From Burkholderiales bacterium (lineage in GTDB: Bacteria > Pseudomonadota > Gammaproteobacteria > Burkholderiales > Casimicrobiaceae): DNA of 64,000 nucleotides. Shown here piece by piece: positions 54,036-63,940 of the stretch (its first letter is position 1; each line of letters starts with the position of its first letter). Where the stretch lies: positions 62,001-126,000 of the forward strand of contig JANXNI010000045.1 of the NCBI GenBank assembly GCA_025354165.1. Direction: 5' to 3'. The translations under genes were made by a program, and so were the position numbers. The notes below the pieces were generated by a model. That model was not told the DNA's origin. It did no database searches and saw only the letters and a list, made by a program, of their open reading frames with translations.

Positions 54036-55064
54036 TCACTCTTCCTCGTGATGCGTTGTCGTGAACGACCGCCACAGCAGCACGGGAAGGATCAGCGTGA
54101 ACACGATCACTTCTTTGTACGCACTGGCCCAGAATGAAGAGAAAGCCTCGACCAGCCCGACAAAAATAGCGCCGCCCGCAGCAATCGGATAGCTTGCAAG
54201 GCCGCCGACAATCGCGCCCACGAAGCCCTTGAGCCCGATCAAAAATCCCGAGTCGTAATAGACCGTAGTGATCGGCCCAATCAACAAACCAGACAACGCG
54301 CCAATGGCCGCAGCAAGGGTGACGCTCAAGCTTCCAGCAAAATTGGGGCTGATGCCTACGAGCCTTGCGCCTGTTCGATTGGCGGCGGTCGCACGCAGCG
54401 CCTTGCCGAACAACGTGTACTTGAAAAACAGCGCCATCGCGACGACGAGGCCGACGGTAAAGGCATAGACGAGCAGGCTTTGCCCGGACACATTCATGCT
54501 GCCGAGCGCGAAAGTTGATCCAGTGAACGCAGATGTGCGCGCACCTTCGGCACCAAAGAACAAAAGCCCCAGTCCGGTCAACACAAAATGCACGGCAACG
54601 GAGACGATCAAGAGTGTCAGCACTGGCGCTGTAGCAACCGGCTGGTAGGCGAGTCGATAGATCGCGGGCCCCATCGAGGTGACCGCAATCACGGTGGCCG
54701 CAACCTGCAACGCAAAGCCCGCCTGCATGGCAAACACCGCCCAGACAATCGCCGCAGCGATCACACAAGGCAGCGCCGACGCCGCCATCGCTCGTAGCAT
54801 TCGCCCGGGCTCTTTGCGGTAGGCAACGATCTCGGCAAGCAGCACCGTAGCCGCTAAAGCGATCAACAACCAAACCGTGCCCGGCAACTTGTTCTGCTCG
54901 AACGACGCCAGCGTGAGCACAGTGAACGCAACGAACTCGCCCTGCGGAATGAAGATCACTCGCGTCACCGCGAAGACGAGCACCAGCGCCAACGCCAGCA
55001 GGCAATAAATCGCGCCGTTGGTCAGGCCGTCCTGAGTCAGCAGCGCGGCGATTGAAAAGTCCAT
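54036..55064 (-). CDS. livH: Branched-chain-amino-acid-type ABC transporter permease LivH
   Basis: A 342-residue inner-membrane permease with about eight helices. The N-terminal segment [35 protein letters not shown] is a LivH hallmark, and [34 protein letters not shown] is the coupling region in the second half. It is longer than E. coli LivH by an extra N-terminal helix region. It follows livK after a 71-nt gap containing a hairpin. Confidence 0.93.
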   Translation of the reverse strand: MDFSIAALLTQDGLTNGAIYCLLALALVLVFAVTRVIFIPQGEFVAFTVLTLASFEQNKLPGTVWLLIALAATVLLAEIVAYRKEPGRMLRAMAASALPCVIAAAIVWAVFAMQAGFALQVAATVIAVTSMGPAIYRLAYQPVATAPVLTLLIVSVAVHFVLTGLGLLFFGAEGARTSAFTGSTFALGSMNVSGQSLLVYAFTVGLVVAMALFFKYTLFGKALRATAANRTGARLVGISPNFAGSLSVTLAAAIGALSGLLIGPITTVYYDSGFLIGLKGFVGAIVGGLASYPIAAGGAIFVGLVEAFSSFWASAYKEVIVFTLILPVLLWRSFTTTHHEEE

Positions 55065-55093
55065 GGCGCCTTCTTTCAGCGTCGCTTGATTCG

Positions 55094-55114
55094 CCTCGCT
55101 CCCGGGGAGCGAGG
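55094..55114 (-). terminator. Hairpin between livK and livH
   Basis: CCTCGCTCC-CGG-GGAGCGAGG is a perfect 9-bp stem with a 3-nt loop without T-run, 22 nt after the livK stop. Inside an operon such a hairpin usually protects the upstream message, allowing more binding protein than permease. Confidence 0.55.
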
Positions 55115-55135
55115 TCCTACGTGCCTACTGGGTGC

Positions 55136-56278
55136 CTATTTCGCGCCCGCCAAAGCCCATTTGCCGTCTTTGATCATGAACATGGCGCGGCCACGGTTAT
55201 CGAGGCCGTTGTGATCCAGTGCGGACATATTGAACACGCCATGAACACCGGCAACGTCTTTGGTGTTCTCAAGCGCGTTGCGCAGTGCAAGGCGGAATTC
55301 CTTAGTGCCCGGTTTCGCCGTTTTCAGCGCTTCCGGCACCGCTTTGTTGAGCACAATGTACGAGTCCCAGGCATGGCCGCCGAACGTGGTGCGCGGGCCG
55401 AACTTGGCTTCATATTGCGTGATGTAGTCCTTGGCAACCTTCTTGATCGGATTGCTGTCGGGCAGTTGCTCATACGCGAGCATCGGACCTGCGGGCAAGA
55501 ACGAGCCATTGCCATCTTTGCCGACGACGCGCAGGAAGTCAGAGTTGCCGACGCCGTGCGTTTGATAGATGCGTCCTTTGTAACCGCGCGCCACCAGCTC
55601 TTTATGCGGCGTAGCAGCGGGAGTGCCCGATCCGACGATCAGAATCGCTTGCGGATTCGCAGCCATGAGCTTCAACACCTGCCCCGTAGTGCTGGCATCG
55701 GTACGACTGAAGCGCTCAATCGTGTCCATCTTGATACCTGCGGTGGCTGCCGAGCGCTTCATCTCAACGAGCCAGCCTTCGCCGTACGCGTCGTTGTAGC
55801 CAATGAAACCCATCGTCGTGATGCCCGCCGCTTTAGCGTGCACCGCCACCGCGTCAGCCATCAATGAGTCGTGCTGCGAAACCTTGAACACCCATCGCGT
55901 TTTCGGGTTGGCCGGGTCAACAATACGTGCGGAACCGCCGAGCGAAATATTTGGCGTTTCGCCTTCGGCGACCACATCGATCATCGCCATCGCGTTAGGC
56001 GTGGTGGTCGAGCCGATGATGACGTCAACCTTGTCCTCAGTAATCAGTTTTTTGGTGTTGGTGACAGCCTTCGTCGTGTCAGAGGCGTCGTCAAGCACGA
56101 TGTAGGTCACGTCGATTCCGCCGATTTTCTTCGGCCAAAGATCGATCGTATTTTTCTCTGGGATGCCGAGCGAGGCGGCGGGCCCGGTTAGCGAAAGCGT
56201 CGCACCTACTTTTAGTTGCGCGTTTGCGGCTGACGCTACAAGGGTTGCTGCGATTGCAGCGCAAAGAATTCGAACCAT
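55136..56278 (-). CDS. Branched-chain-amino-acid-type ABC transporter binding protein
   Basis: A 380-residue periplasmic binding protein of the LivK/HAAT family (type I fold). The signal peptide ends VASAANA, the mature part begins QLKVGATLSLTGPAASLGIPEKNTIDLWP. Later segments IVLDDASDTTKAVTNTKKLITEDKVDVIIGSTTTPNAMAM and ILIVGSGTPAATP are family-like. The start at 56278 has a strong AAGGAGG. Members near aromatic-degradation operons often bind aromatic acids. It is the first gene of the liv operon. Confidence 0.92.
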   Translation of the reverse strand: MVRILCAAIAATLVASAANAQLKVGATLSLTGPAASLGIPEKNTIDLWPKKIGGIDVTYIVLDDASDTTKAVTNTKKLITEDKVDVIIGSTTTPNAMAMIDVVAEGETPNISLGGSARIVDPANPKTRWVFKVSQHDSLMADAVAVHAKAAGITTMGFIGYNDAYGEGWLVEMKRSAATAGIKMDTIERFSRTDASTTGQVLKLMAANPQAILIVGSGTPAATPHKELVARGYKGRIYQTHGVGNSDFLRVVGKDGNGSFLPAGPMLAYEQLPDSNPIKKVAKDYITQYEAKFGPRTTFGGHAWDSYIVLNKAVPEALKTAKPGTKEFRLALRNALENTKDVAGVHGVFNMSALDHNGLDNRGRAMFMIKDGKWALAGAK

Positions 56279-56306
56279 AAAAACCTCCTTTGACATTCCG
56301 GAATCA

Positions 56307-56337
56307 ATAACTTAATTATTAGTTATCGCTTATAAGC
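56307..56337 (-). promoter_or_regulatory. Two AT-rich palindromes in the livK leader
   Basis: ATAACT-N8-AGTTAT (56307-56326) and GCTTATAAGC (56328-56337) lie directly downstream of the livK -10, where a repressor would block transcription. A GCTTAAGC palindrome (63213-63220) sits in the same relative position after the abmA promoter. A MarR-type site shared by both operons is possible. Confidence 0.45.
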
Positions 56338-56338
56338 A

Positions 56339-56367
56339 ATTATCCAACAGCCCGAGCTGTTTGACAA
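56339..56367 (-). promoter_or_regulatory. Promoter of the liv operon
   Basis: On the minus strand TTGTCA (56362-56367) and GATAAT (56339-56344) are 17 nt apart. The spacer contains the perfect inverted repeat AACAGC-CCGA-GCTGTT (plus-strand reading, 56346-56361), a candidate operator placed so that a bound regulator would sit between the two promoter elements. Confidence 0.7.
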
Positions 56368-56432
56368 CACAGTATCGTCGAAAAAAGCTACTGGACAGTC
56401 GCAATCGCACAAGTGTAAACCCCCAAAATTGA

Positions 56433-56456
56433 AAAACCGACCAAGCGGTCGGTTTT
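56433..56456 (-). terminator. Intrinsic terminator of mscL
   Basis: On the minus strand AAAACCGACC-GCTT-GGTCGGTTTTTC forms a 10-bp stem with a 4-nt loop and a T-run, 22 nt after the mscL stop. The stem core resembles TetR-type palindromes, but position and T-run make termination the better reading. It can work in both directions. Confidence 0.85.
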
Positions 56457-56478
56457 CGTGAATCAAGCGTACGTGACG

Positions 56479-56898
56479 CTATTTCTTGAGGTTATCGCGA
56501 ATTTCACGCAGCAACAGCACGTCTTCCGGCGTCGCGGCGGGGGCCGGAGCAGGTTCCGCTTTTTTCATCTTGTTCATTGCTTTAACCATCATAAAAATGA
56601 TCCAAGCCAAAATGAGGAAGTTAATCAGGATCGTAATGAAATTGCCATAGGCGAACGTAGCAATACCGGCCTTCTTGAGATCCGCAAGCGTGGTGAGCTT
56701 GTTCGGGTTGTCGCCCAACACAATCAGCATGTTGGAGAAATCAAAGCCTCCAAATAGCTTGCCAACAATCGGCATGATCAGGTCGCCCACAATCGAATCG
56801 ACGATCTTGCCGAACGCGCCGCCAATGATGACGCCGACCGCTAAATCCATCACGTTGCCTTTGAGTGCAAAGGTCTTGAATTCATCCATCATCGACAT
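56479..56898 (-). CDS. mscL: Large-conductance mechanosensitive channel
   Basis: A 139-residue MscL. The N-terminal amphipathic helix [34 protein letters not shown] leads into TM1, and the second helix is [25 protein letters not shown]. The C-terminal tail [11 protein letters not shown] is typical. It opens on strong membrane tension to release solutes in hypo-osmotic shock. It follows glnK by 38 nt and has its own terminator. Confidence 0.97.
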   Translation of the reverse strand: MSMMDEFKTFALKGNVMDLAVGVIIGGAFGKIVDSIVGDLIMPIVGKLFGGFDFSNMLIVLGDNPNKLTTLADLKKAGIATFAYGNFITILINFLILAWIIFMMVKAMNKMKKAEPAPAPAATPEDVLLLREIRDNLKK

Positions 56899-56936
56899 GA
56901 TTTATTTTCTCCTTGAACGATTTGAAATGACGGCAG

Positions 56937-57341
<405 letters not shown>

Positions 57342-57395
57342 TTATGTCGCGAAAGTTGTGCGCGCGATGTGTATTCGAGAATTTACGGACGAATC

Positions 57396-57794
57396 CTAGT
57401 TTGAGTCAGGCACCACCGCAGTCACTTCAATTTCAACTTTGGCCCGCGTCTCCACAAGCCGCGAAACCTCAACGCAACTCATCGTCGGGAAGTTGCGTCC
57501 GATCACTTCGCGATACACCGCGCCCAGCTCCTTTAGTCGTGCCACGTATTCGTCACGATCCACGATGTACCAGGTCATGCGCACCATATGTTCGGGACCG
57601 GCATTCGCTTCCCGCAGCACGGCGACGATATTTATCAGGGCTTGACGCGTTTGCGCAATGAAATCATCGGTCTCGAACGCTCGCTGCCCATTCCAGCCGA
57701 TTTGTCCGCCGACGAAAACCATCGTGCCGCGCGCCGCGATGCCGTTGGCGTAGCCTTTTGGCGATAGCCATTCGGGGGGGTGAAGCAATTTCAT
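57396..57794 (-). CDS. RidA/YjgF-family imine deaminase
   Basis: A 132-residue RidA-fold protein. GMVFVGGQIGWNG, AFETDDFIAQTRQALINIVAVLREANAG and MTWYIVDRDEYV with a conserved Arg near the end (TMSCVEVSRLVETRAKVEIEVTAVV) are family segments. Members hydrolyse reactive enamines and imines. In a 2-aminobenzoyl-CoA operon it is well placed to release ammonia from the imine or enamine formed by the monooxygenase/reductase (inference). Its start overlaps the ligase stop by 4 nt. Confidence 0.88.
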   Translation of the reverse strand: MKLLHPPEWLSPKGYANGIAARGTMVFVGGQIGWNGQRAFETDDFIAQTRQALINIVAVLREANAGPEHMVRMTWYIVDRDEYVARLKELGAVYREVIGRNFPTMSCVEVSRLVETRAKVEIEVTAVVPDSN

Positions 57795-59395
57795 TTTTTA
57801 GTCTCACTCTGGCGCAGCCGATGTCGCTGCAATTTTCCAGTTTCGGTACGCGGCAGGCTCGCGACGAATTCAATCTGGCGTGGGTACTTGTAGGGGGCAA
57901 GATTGGATTTCACGAAATCCTGCAGGTTGATGCGTAGCGCGTCATCGGCCACGGCGTCAGCTTTCGCCACGATGAAAGCCTTGACGATCATTCCTCGTTC
58001 AGCATCTGCCTCACCGATCACCGCGCATTCCGCCACGGCCACATGTTGCGCCAGGCAGTTCTCCACTTCCGGGCCTGCCACGTTGTAGCCTGCAGTAATG
58101 ATCATGTCGTCATCACGTGCCTGATAGAAAAAATAGCCATCAGCATCCATCAAGAACGAGTCGCCGGGATAGTTCCAACCGTTCCTGACGTAGTTCTTCT
58201 GGCGCGTTTCGTCGAGATATTTGCAACCCGTGGGGCCGATGACAGCGAGCTTGCCGACCGTTCCGGGAGGCAATGGATTGCCGATTTCGTCGACAACCTG
58301 CGCCTTGTAGCCTGGGACAACTTTGCCGATAGCGCCGCGCCTCACTTCGCTTTCGGCACTGGAGATGAAGATGTGAAACATCTCGGTAGCGCCGATGCCG
58401 TCCAGTATTTCGATGCCCGTCGCCTGCTTCCATAATTGTCGCGTCGCGTCCGGCAAACCTTCGCCCGCGCTCACGCACGTGCGCAGCGTCGGCATGGGCG
58501 TTTTTTCAGCGAACGCGGCCATGCGCCGATAGAAAGTGGGCGCCGTATAGCAAATCGATGCGCCAACGTGATTGATCGTTTTCACCATCAACTCGGGCGT
58601 GTAACCTGTGTCCGGAAAATACACACTGGCCCCGGCCCACATCGGGAATACCAGCATGCCGCCCAGGCCGAACGTGAACGCCAGTGGCGGTGAGCCAACA
58701 ACGATGTCATCAGGTGTTGCCCGCAATACATGACGCGGCCACGTTTCGCACGCAGCCAAGACATCTCGGTGCGAATGCAACGCCGCCTTGGGCGCACCAG
58801 TGGTGCCGCTGGTGAACGCCATCAGCGCAATGTCGTCGCCGTGGGTTTTTACTGCCAACGACGCGTTGCTTTTACCGTCAGCAGCGCGCTTGGTGTCGCC
58901 AAACGTGACGATACGACTGAGCACCGGACATTGCGTTTGCGCGATTTGCAATTCTTCGGTCAATGCATCGGCACAGAGCGCAAACGAAACCTGTCCTTTG
59001 GCAATCACATCGGTGAGTTCGCGAGCACGCAGCATGGGCATCGTCGCCACCGCAATCAATCCAACCTTGACCACCGCGAGCCACGCTACCGCCATGTCGA
59101 TGCTGTTTCCACCGCGCAGAAGCACCCGGTTTCCCGACATGAGACCGTAGTCCTCGATCAGGGCGCTACCAAGCTGGTTTACGCGATTGAGCACCTGAGC
59201 ATACGTCAGCGATTCGCGCGCATCGCGCAGCAAAATGCGCTCACCGTTACCCTTCGCTACATTGCCATCGAGCAACTCAACCACGGCGTTCAGCTGCACA
59301 GGAAATTGCAATTCCGGTGTCTCAAAAATAAGCTGCGGGAGGTCACTCGCAGCAGGCATGCGGCCATGCACGAATCGATCAGTTTGTGTGCTCAC
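57791..59395 (-). CDS. 2-aminobenzoate-CoA ligase or related benzoate-CoA ligase
   Basis: A 534-residue AMP-forming acyl-CoA synthetase. Motifs are LMAFTSGTTGAPKAALHSHRD (P-loop), DGIGATEMFHIFISS (adenine and aromatic-substrate side), YQARDDDMIITAGYNVAGPEVE, and the catalytic Lys in RTETGKLQRHRLR. The aryl-type LGGMLVFPMWAGASVYFPD fits benzoate/anthranilate ligases. Activation of 2-aminobenzoate is inferred from the following abmA. It starts 79 nt after the enoyl-CoA hydratase; GGGCAC/GTGCCC inverted words lie in that gap. Confidence 0.88.
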   Translation of the reverse strand: MSTQTDRFVHGRMPAASDLPQLIFETPELQFPVQLNAVVELLDGNVAKGNGERILLRDARESLTYAQVLNRVNQLGSALIEDYGLMSGNRVLLRGGNSIDMAVAWLAVVKVGLIAVATMPMLRARELTDVIAKGQVSFALCADALTEELQIAQTQCPVLSRIVTFGDTKRAADGKSNASLAVKTHGDDIALMAFTSGTTGAPKAALHSHRDVLAACETWPRHVLRATPDDIVVGSPPLAFTFGLGGMLVFPMWAGASVYFPDTGYTPELMVKTINHVGASICYTAPTFYRRMAAFAEKTPMPTLRTCVSAGEGLPDATRQLWKQATGIEILDGIGATEMFHIFISSAESEVRRGAIGKVVPGYKAQVVDEIGNPLPPGTVGKLAVIGPTGCKYLDETRQKNYVRNGWNYPGDSFLMDADGYFFYQARDDDMIITAGYNVAGPEVENCLAQHVAVAECAVIGEADAERGMIVKAFIVAKADAVADDALRINLQDFVKSNLAPYKYPRQIEFVASLPRTETGKLQRHRLRQSETKK

Positions 59396-59474
59396 TTTTC
59401 TCCCTTCCGCAACAACAATCAGGGCACTACTGACAATTCATTATTAGCGGTGCCCACCATCCGTTTTATGTTGA

Positions 59475-60329
59475 CTAATTACCCTCAAACACTGGCTTCT
59501 GTTTCGCAGCAAACGCGTGAAACGCGCGATGAAAATCCTGGGTCTGCATGCAGATCGCCTGAGCTTGCGCTTCTGCCTCGATCGCCATGTCGATGGTCAT
59601 CGACCACTCCTGATGCAGCATGGTTTTAGTCATGCCGTGCGCAAAATTGGGGCCCGCGACCAATGACTCAGCGAGTTTGGTCGCGTCAACAACAAGCGCC
59701 TCGGAAGCGTGCAAAGCATTGAAAAATCCCCACGCCAAGCCTTCATGTGCCGTCATCGCTCGCCCGGTGAACAGCAACTCTGCTGCGCGTCCCTGCCCGA
59801 TCATGCGCGGCAGCAAGGCGCACGCCCCCATATCAGCGCCCGCCAACCCCACACGCGTGAACAAAAACGCCGTCTTCGCACCGGGCGTCCCCAGTCTCAT
59901 GTCACTCGCCAGCGCTATCATCGCGCCGGCGCCAGCACAGATACCGTCTACGGCCGCGATCACCGGTTGTGGACAGTTTTTGATTGCTTTAACCAGATCA
60001 CCCGTCATTCGCGTAAACGCAAGCAACTCTGGCATCGACATTTTTGTTAGCGGCCCGATGATCTCGTGAACATCGCCGCCAGAACAGAAATTCCCGCCTT
60101 CACCGCTCAGGATGACCGCCTTGATGTCAGTCGCGTAGACCAGATCGCGAAACAGATTGCGCAGCTCCGCGTACGAATCAAACGTTAGCGGATTCTTGCG
60201 ATCCGGACGATTAAGCGTGACATGTGCAATACGTCGCTCGGCTTCTCCTGATGTGGTGAAGCGAAAGTGCGTGGCCGTGTAATTCGCTAGGGGGCGAAAG
60301 CCGTTCGCCATCGGATTGTTTACGTTCAA
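59475..60329 (-). CDS. Enoyl-CoA hydratase of the abm operon
   Basis: A 284-residue crotonase-fold enzyme. [16 protein letters not shown] and [51 protein letters not shown] are the oxyanion and catalytic regions. A longer N-terminus (about 25 residues) than PaaF or PaaG. In the aerobic 2-aminobenzoyl-CoA route such a hydratase could act on the reduced ring product. It overlaps marR by 4 nt, so it is co-translated. Confidence 0.85.
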   Translation of the reverse strand: MNVNNPMANGFRPLANYTATHFRFTTSGEAERRIAHVTLNRPDRKNPLTFDSYAELRNLFRDLVYATDIKAVILSGEGGNFCSGGDVHEIIGPLTKMSMPELLAFTRMTGDLVKAIKNCPQPVIAAVDGICAGAGAMIALASDMRLGTPGAKTAFLFTRVGLAGADMGACALLPRMIGQGRAAELLFTGRAMTAHEGLAWGFFNALHASEALVVDATKLAESLVAGPNFAHGMTKTMLHQEWSMTIDMAIEAEAQAQAICMQTQDFHRAFHAFAAKQKPVFEGN

Positions 60330-60799
60330 AGTACCGCCTCCGCTGCGTTGATATGGTGTTTCACTTTGCCGAGCAGCGCGTGCAGAGCCTCAACCTCTCG
60401 TTCGTTCAGGCCCGCGAGCGACTCTACGATCCAGCCCTCATGAACGCTGGCCATTTCGGCAAACGCTTTTTTTCCGGCAGGCGTCAATCGGATCAGCAGT
60501 GCACGTCGATCACCTTCGAGCGGCACCCGTTGCACCATGCCTTCCGCCTCCAGCTGATCGGTGATGCCGGTCACATTGCCGCCCGTCACCATCATGCGCC
60601 GCGACAGCTCGTTCATCTTCAGGCCATCAGGCGCGCGTTCCAGCTGCGCCATCAAATCGAAGCGCGGCAGCGTCGTCTCAAATTGCTCGCGAAGGCGCGC
60701 TCTGACCTGTTGCTCAATGAGCTGCGTACAGGTCAACAGGCGCAGCCACAAACGCAGCGCATCATGGTGGTCTTCACGGGCACGTGCTTCAAGATCCAT
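60326..60799 (-). CDS. MarR-family regulator of the abm operon
   Basis: A 157-residue MarR protein. The winged helix is in [45 protein letters not shown], followed by the wing [18 protein letters not shown]. It lies 3 nt after abmA and overlaps the hydratase gene, so it is part of the operon it probably represses. MarR proteins of aromatic CoA pathways commonly respond to an aryl-CoA thioester. Confidence 0.92.
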   Translation of the reverse strand: MDLEARAREDHHDALRLWLRLLTCTQLIEQQVRARLREQFETTLPRFDLMAQLERAPDGLKMNELSRRMMVTGGNVTGITDQLEAEGMVQRVPLEGDRRALLIRLTPAGKKAFAEMASVHEGWIVESLAGLNEREVEALHALLGKVKHHINAAEAVL

Positions 60800-60802
60800 C
60801 GT

Positions 60803-63184
60803 TCACTGCTCCAACTGAATCGCTGCGATTTCCGCGGCGCTCAAGCCAGCGAGCGTCGCCGCTACGGCCTTATCCTTCGCCAAATTCCGATAAAGCTGAT
60901 CGCGCCCACTCAAATACTGCTTCGGCCAATCAATCGCCTGACTTCCGAGTTTTGCAGCCTCGTGCAACGTCCAGGCGGGATCGGCGAGATGCGGTCTCGC
61001 CACCGCACACAAATCTGCACGCCCTGCGGCAATGATGCTGTCAACGTGATCGGCCTCAAACACCGAGCCGACGGCAATCGTACGAATGCCCACTTCGTTA
61101 CGGATACGATCCGCGAACGGTGTCTGATACATGCGACCGTAGACCGGTTTGGCATCGCGCGTGGTCTGTCCCGACGATACGTCGATGAAGTCTGCGCCTG
61201 CCGCTTTGAACAATCGCGCGACAACAATCGCGTCATCCGCCGTATTGCCACCGGGTGCCCAATCGTGCGCCGAAATGCGCACACTCATCGGCAACTGGTC
61301 CGGCCACGCTGCGCGCACCGCACGGAAAACTTCGAGCGGATATCGGCAACGATTTTCGATGCTGCCACCGTACTCGTCCGCGCGGTGATTAGTCAGCGGG
61401 CAGATAAATGACGACAGCAAGTAGCCATGTGCACAATGCAACTCAAGCCAGTCGAATCCGGCATGCGCGGCGCGCTCCGTTGCGGCGACAAACTGCGCTG
61501 TCACGTCGCGCATGTCGTCCGCTGTCATGGCTTTTGGTATTTGATTTTGCGGACCGTAGGGCACGGCGCTCGCGGCCAGCAGCGGCCAGTTGTCCGCGAC
61601 CAGCGGTTCATCAGCGGTCTCCCAGCCCAGCTGCGTCGAACCTTTCGGCCCGCTGTGACCGATCTGCATGCCAATCTTTGCGCACGTGGAGGCATGTACG
61701 AAACGCACAATGCGACGCCACGCCTGCATCTGTACATCATTCCACAGACCGGGACAGCCCGTAGTGATGCGTCCCTCCGCCGATGGGCAGGTCATCTCGG
61801 CGAACACGAGCCCTGCCCCCCCCAACGCTCGCGCACCGAGGTGCACGAGGTGAAAATCCTGTGGCACGCCGTCGACAGCCGAGTACATCGCCATTGGGGA
61901 AACAACAACGCGGTTTTTTAGAGTGATGCTGCGGGCGGTTAGGGGCAGCAACATTGGCGGCACTGTAGCCCCTCTCCCTTGAGGGGAGAGGGGTGGGGGC
62001 GAGGGGACCAAATTGCTCGCCATCCACCGCTCGTATCCCCCTAACCACTTCGCGTCCCGTTCGCGCAAATTCTCATGACTGATCCGCTGTGATCGCGTGA
62101 GCAGCGAATACGCAAACTGCTCCACTTCCATCGCGGTGTAGCGATCCACATTCTCAAACCACTCCGTGGAGTTGCGCGCGGCGTTCTGAATCTTTAGCAC
62201 TTCAACCGAACGCACAGCCTCGTAAGCCGCCAACGTTCCGCGCACGTCGTGCTCCCCGCGCGACGCGAACGCGCGCGCGAGCTCAATTGCATCTTCAAGC
62301 GCCAGCTTCGTCCCCGAGCCAATCGAGAAATGCGCTGTGTGTGCGGCGTCGCCCATAAGCACAACAGGAATGTCCCCGTTCCAGTGCGTCCAAGCCTTAC
62401 AAATCACGCGCGGGAAGCGAATCCAGATCGCCGAACCGCGCAGATGTGCCGCATTGGTCATCAGGGCATTGCCATCGAGATATTTCGCGAACAGTTGTTC
62501 GCAAAAAGCGACGGCTTCCGGCTGCTCCATCTTGTCCAGCCCGTGCGCCTGCCACACCACTTCCGGCGTTTCCACAATGAAAGTCGATGTCTCGTCGTCG
62601 TACTTGTACGCATGCGCCTGAAACCAGCCGTGCTCGGTTTGCTCGAACGCAAACGTGAAGGCGTCGAACGTTTTCTTCGTGCCCATCCATACGAAACGAC
62701 ACTGCCGCAAATCGATGTCTGGCTGATAGGTCTTGGCGTAGCGCGTGCGGATGCGGCTATTCAGCCCATCTGATGCGATCACCACCTCAGCCCCGAAATC
62801 AGCTGCCAGCGCTTGATCGTCCGTTACATCGGTCTCGAATACCAGTTCGACACCCAGATCGAGGCAGCGCTGCTGCAAAATGTTCAGTAACCGCTTGCGC
62901 CCAATGCCGCAGAAGCCGTGCCCGCCCGAGCGCACCGTGCGTCCACGAAAGTGCACATCGATATCGTCCCAGTGATTGAACGCATCGCCGATCTGGCCAG
63001 CGGTCACCGGATCAGCGACACGCAAATTGCCCAGCGTCTGATCAGAAAACACGACGCCCCAGCCGAACGTATCAAACGGACGATTGCGCTCCACCACACG
63101 GATGACATGCTGCGGGTTTTGCAGCTTCATTAACAACGCAAAGTACAAACCCGCCGGGCCACCACCGATGCAAAGGATGCGCAT
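60803..63184 (-). CDS. 2-aminobenzoyl-CoA monooxygenase/reductase (FAD hydroxylase-OYE fusion)
   Basis: A 793-residue fusion. Residues 1-390 are a flavoprotein hydroxylase: [14 protein letters not shown] at the N-terminus, [13 protein letters not shown], and [33 protein letters not shown]. Residues 412-793 are an Old-Yellow-Enzyme-type reductase ([34 protein letters not shown]). The layout matches 2-aminobenzoyl-CoA monooxygenase/reductase and the related salicylyl-CoA hydroxylases, which hydroxylate and then reduce the ring. The inter-domain linker [20 protein letters not shown] is encoded by a genomic repeat (61969-62006). First gene of the abm operon. Confidence 0.88.
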   Translation of the reverse strand: MRILCIGGGPAGLYFALLMKLQNPQHVIRVVERNRPFDTFGWGVVFSDQTLGNLRVADPVTAGQIGDAFNHWDDIDVHFRGRTVRSGGHGFCGIGRKRLLNILQQRCLDLGVELVFETDVTDDQALAADFGAEVVIASDGLNSRIRTRYAKTYQPDIDLRQCRFVWMGTKKTFDAFTFAFEQTEHGWFQAHAYKYDDETSTFIVETPEVVWQAHGLDKMEQPEAVAFCEQLFAKYLDGNALMTNAAHLRGSAIWIRFPRVICKAWTHWNGDIPVVLMGDAAHTAHFSIGSGTKLALEDAIELARAFASRGEHDVRGTLAAYEAVRSVEVLKIQNAARNSTEWFENVDRYTAMEVEQFAYSLLTRSQRISHENLRERDAKWLGGYERWMASNLVPSPPPLSPQGRGATVPPMLLPLTARSITLKNRVVVSPMAMYSAVDGVPQDFHLVHLGARALGGAGLVFAEMTCPSAEGRITTGCPGLWNDVQMQAWRRIVRFVHASTCAKIGMQIGHSGPKGSTQLGWETADEPLVADNWPLLAASAVPYGPQNQIPKAMTADDMRDVTAQFVAATERAAHAGFDWLELHCAHGYLLSSFICPLTNHRADEYGGSIENRCRYPLEVFRAVRAAWPDQLPMSVRISAHDWAPGGNTADDAIVVARLFKAAGADFIDVSSGQTTRDAKPVYGRMYQTPFADRIRNEVGIRTIAVGSVFEADHVDSIIAAGRADLCAVARPHLADPAWTLHEAAKLGSQAIDWPKQYLSGRDQLYRNLAKDKAVAATLAGLSAAEIAAIQLEQ
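61969..62006. repeat. GGGAGAGGG repeat inside the abmA linker
   Basis: CCCCTCTCCCTTGAGGGGAG continues AGGGGTGGGGGCGAGGGG. The word set and order match the repeats at 2083-2123 and 31556-31664. It is wholly coding, in frame, exactly between the hydroxylase and reductase domains of abmA. Confidence 0.75.
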
Positions 63185-63224
63185 GTTGCCCCGAATTCGT
63201 TTCGCTCAATTAGCTTAAGCATTG

Positions 63225-63253
63225 ATTATTGACATCTAAATTAATGACGTCAA
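63225..63253 (-). promoter_or_regulatory. Promoter of the abm operon
   Basis: On the minus strand TTGACG (63248-63253) and AATAAT (63225-63230) are 17 nt apart, with transcription expected near 63218. TGACGTCA, an 8-nt palindrome, covers the -35 end, and GCTTAAGC (63213-63220) covers the start region. The MarR protein encoded in the operon is a likely binder. Confidence 0.65.
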
Positions 63254-63272
63254 GCAAAGCCTGAAATTTATA

Positions 63273-63388
63273 CAACTTAATCCTGAATCAACACCTGGAT
63301 AGGGGATAGCGACCGATTATTGACAATATCGACAAATAGTATTTTGCCGCTCTAGCGCTTGCACATACGCGACTTAACACGAAAGTTA
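63273..63388. repeat. 116-nt palindromic element, copy 7
   Basis: It runs from CAACTTAATCC to GAAAGTTA. AGGGGATA is at element positions 29-36, TAGCGC at 81-86, TCGA at 57-60. The arms are the most diverged copy, about 16 of 36 pairing, yet length and register are kept. It lies 20 nt beyond the 3' end of the VOC gene and 88 nt upstream of abmA. Confidence 0.7.
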
Positions 63389-63408
63389 CTTGTGTAGATC
63401 ACAACCAA

Positions 63409-63870
63409 TCATCGCGTCGAATTCGTAGGATCGCGCAACCGCTGACTAAACCACCACATATGCCCCTCCGGATCGTGCGCACCGTAGCTGCGGTCAGACC
63501 AATACGCTTCGCCGTAGTCATGCACCGAGGGTTCATCCACGATCTTCGCGCCGAGCTTGCGCGCCTGCTCGCAATGCGCGTCGACATCGTCGACGTAGAG
63601 CAGGAGGCTTTGCGTGTTACCGGTCGCCGTCAACGGGCTCATCATCGGCGCACCAAACTTCACGTCCAACCCGAGGCGCTCCGTCCCGACCATCACCACG
63701 CCATCGTCACCATAGGTCAATTCGCTGTGATCAATACGCCCACCCTCGCCCTCAACCTTCAAGCGAATCTCAAACCCAAACGCAGCACATAACCATTCAA
63801 TCATCGCCCCTGCATCGCGATAATAGATCGCAGATGAAATACGCGGCCAGCCTTCGGGAGTGGGTTTCAT
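63409..63870 (-). CDS. VOC-superfamily (glyoxalase/bleomycin-resistance fold) protein
   Basis: A 153-residue protein of PhnB-like VOC type. RISSAIYYRDAGAMIEWLCAAFGFEIRLKVEG, DHSELTYGDDGVVMVG and the ending SYGAHDPEGHMWWFSQ give the paired beta-alpha-beta-beta-beta units and the usual metal or ligand residues (H and E). The function of such stand-alone members is generally unknown. A divergent gene begins about 70 nt away. Confidence 0.85.
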   Translation of the reverse strand: MKPTPEGWPRISSAIYYRDAGAMIEWLCAAFGFEIRLKVEGEGGRIDHSELTYGDDGVVMVGTERLGLDVKFGAPMMSPLTATGNTQSLLLYVDDVDAHCEQARKLGAKIVDEPSVHDYGEAYWSDRSYGAHDPEGHMWWFSQRLRDPTNSTR

Positions 63871-63940
63871 TGGCGTTTCTTTGTAGAGCTGAATGGACTT
63901 CGTATTTTGTTAACCGTTAGCCAAGCCGTCAATCATAGGA

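Noticed and set aside
53096-54064. Plus-strand frame of 322 codons opposite livMG
   Set aside because: Antisense shadow; very rich in His, Gln, Asp and Arg, no start signal, and the livMG frame is unambiguous.
54031-55005. Long minus-strand frame of 324 codons overlapping livH
   Set aside because: It is the shifted-frame shadow of livH; the product is Arg/Cys-rich without domain, while the livH frame has clear transmembrane helices and family motifs.
56433-56456. CCGACC-N4-GGTCGG palindrome, considered as a second operator of the paa TetR protein
   Set aside because: It lies 22 nt after the mscL stop and is followed by a T-run on that strand, so an intrinsic terminator is the better explanation; arm spacing also differs from the paaA site.
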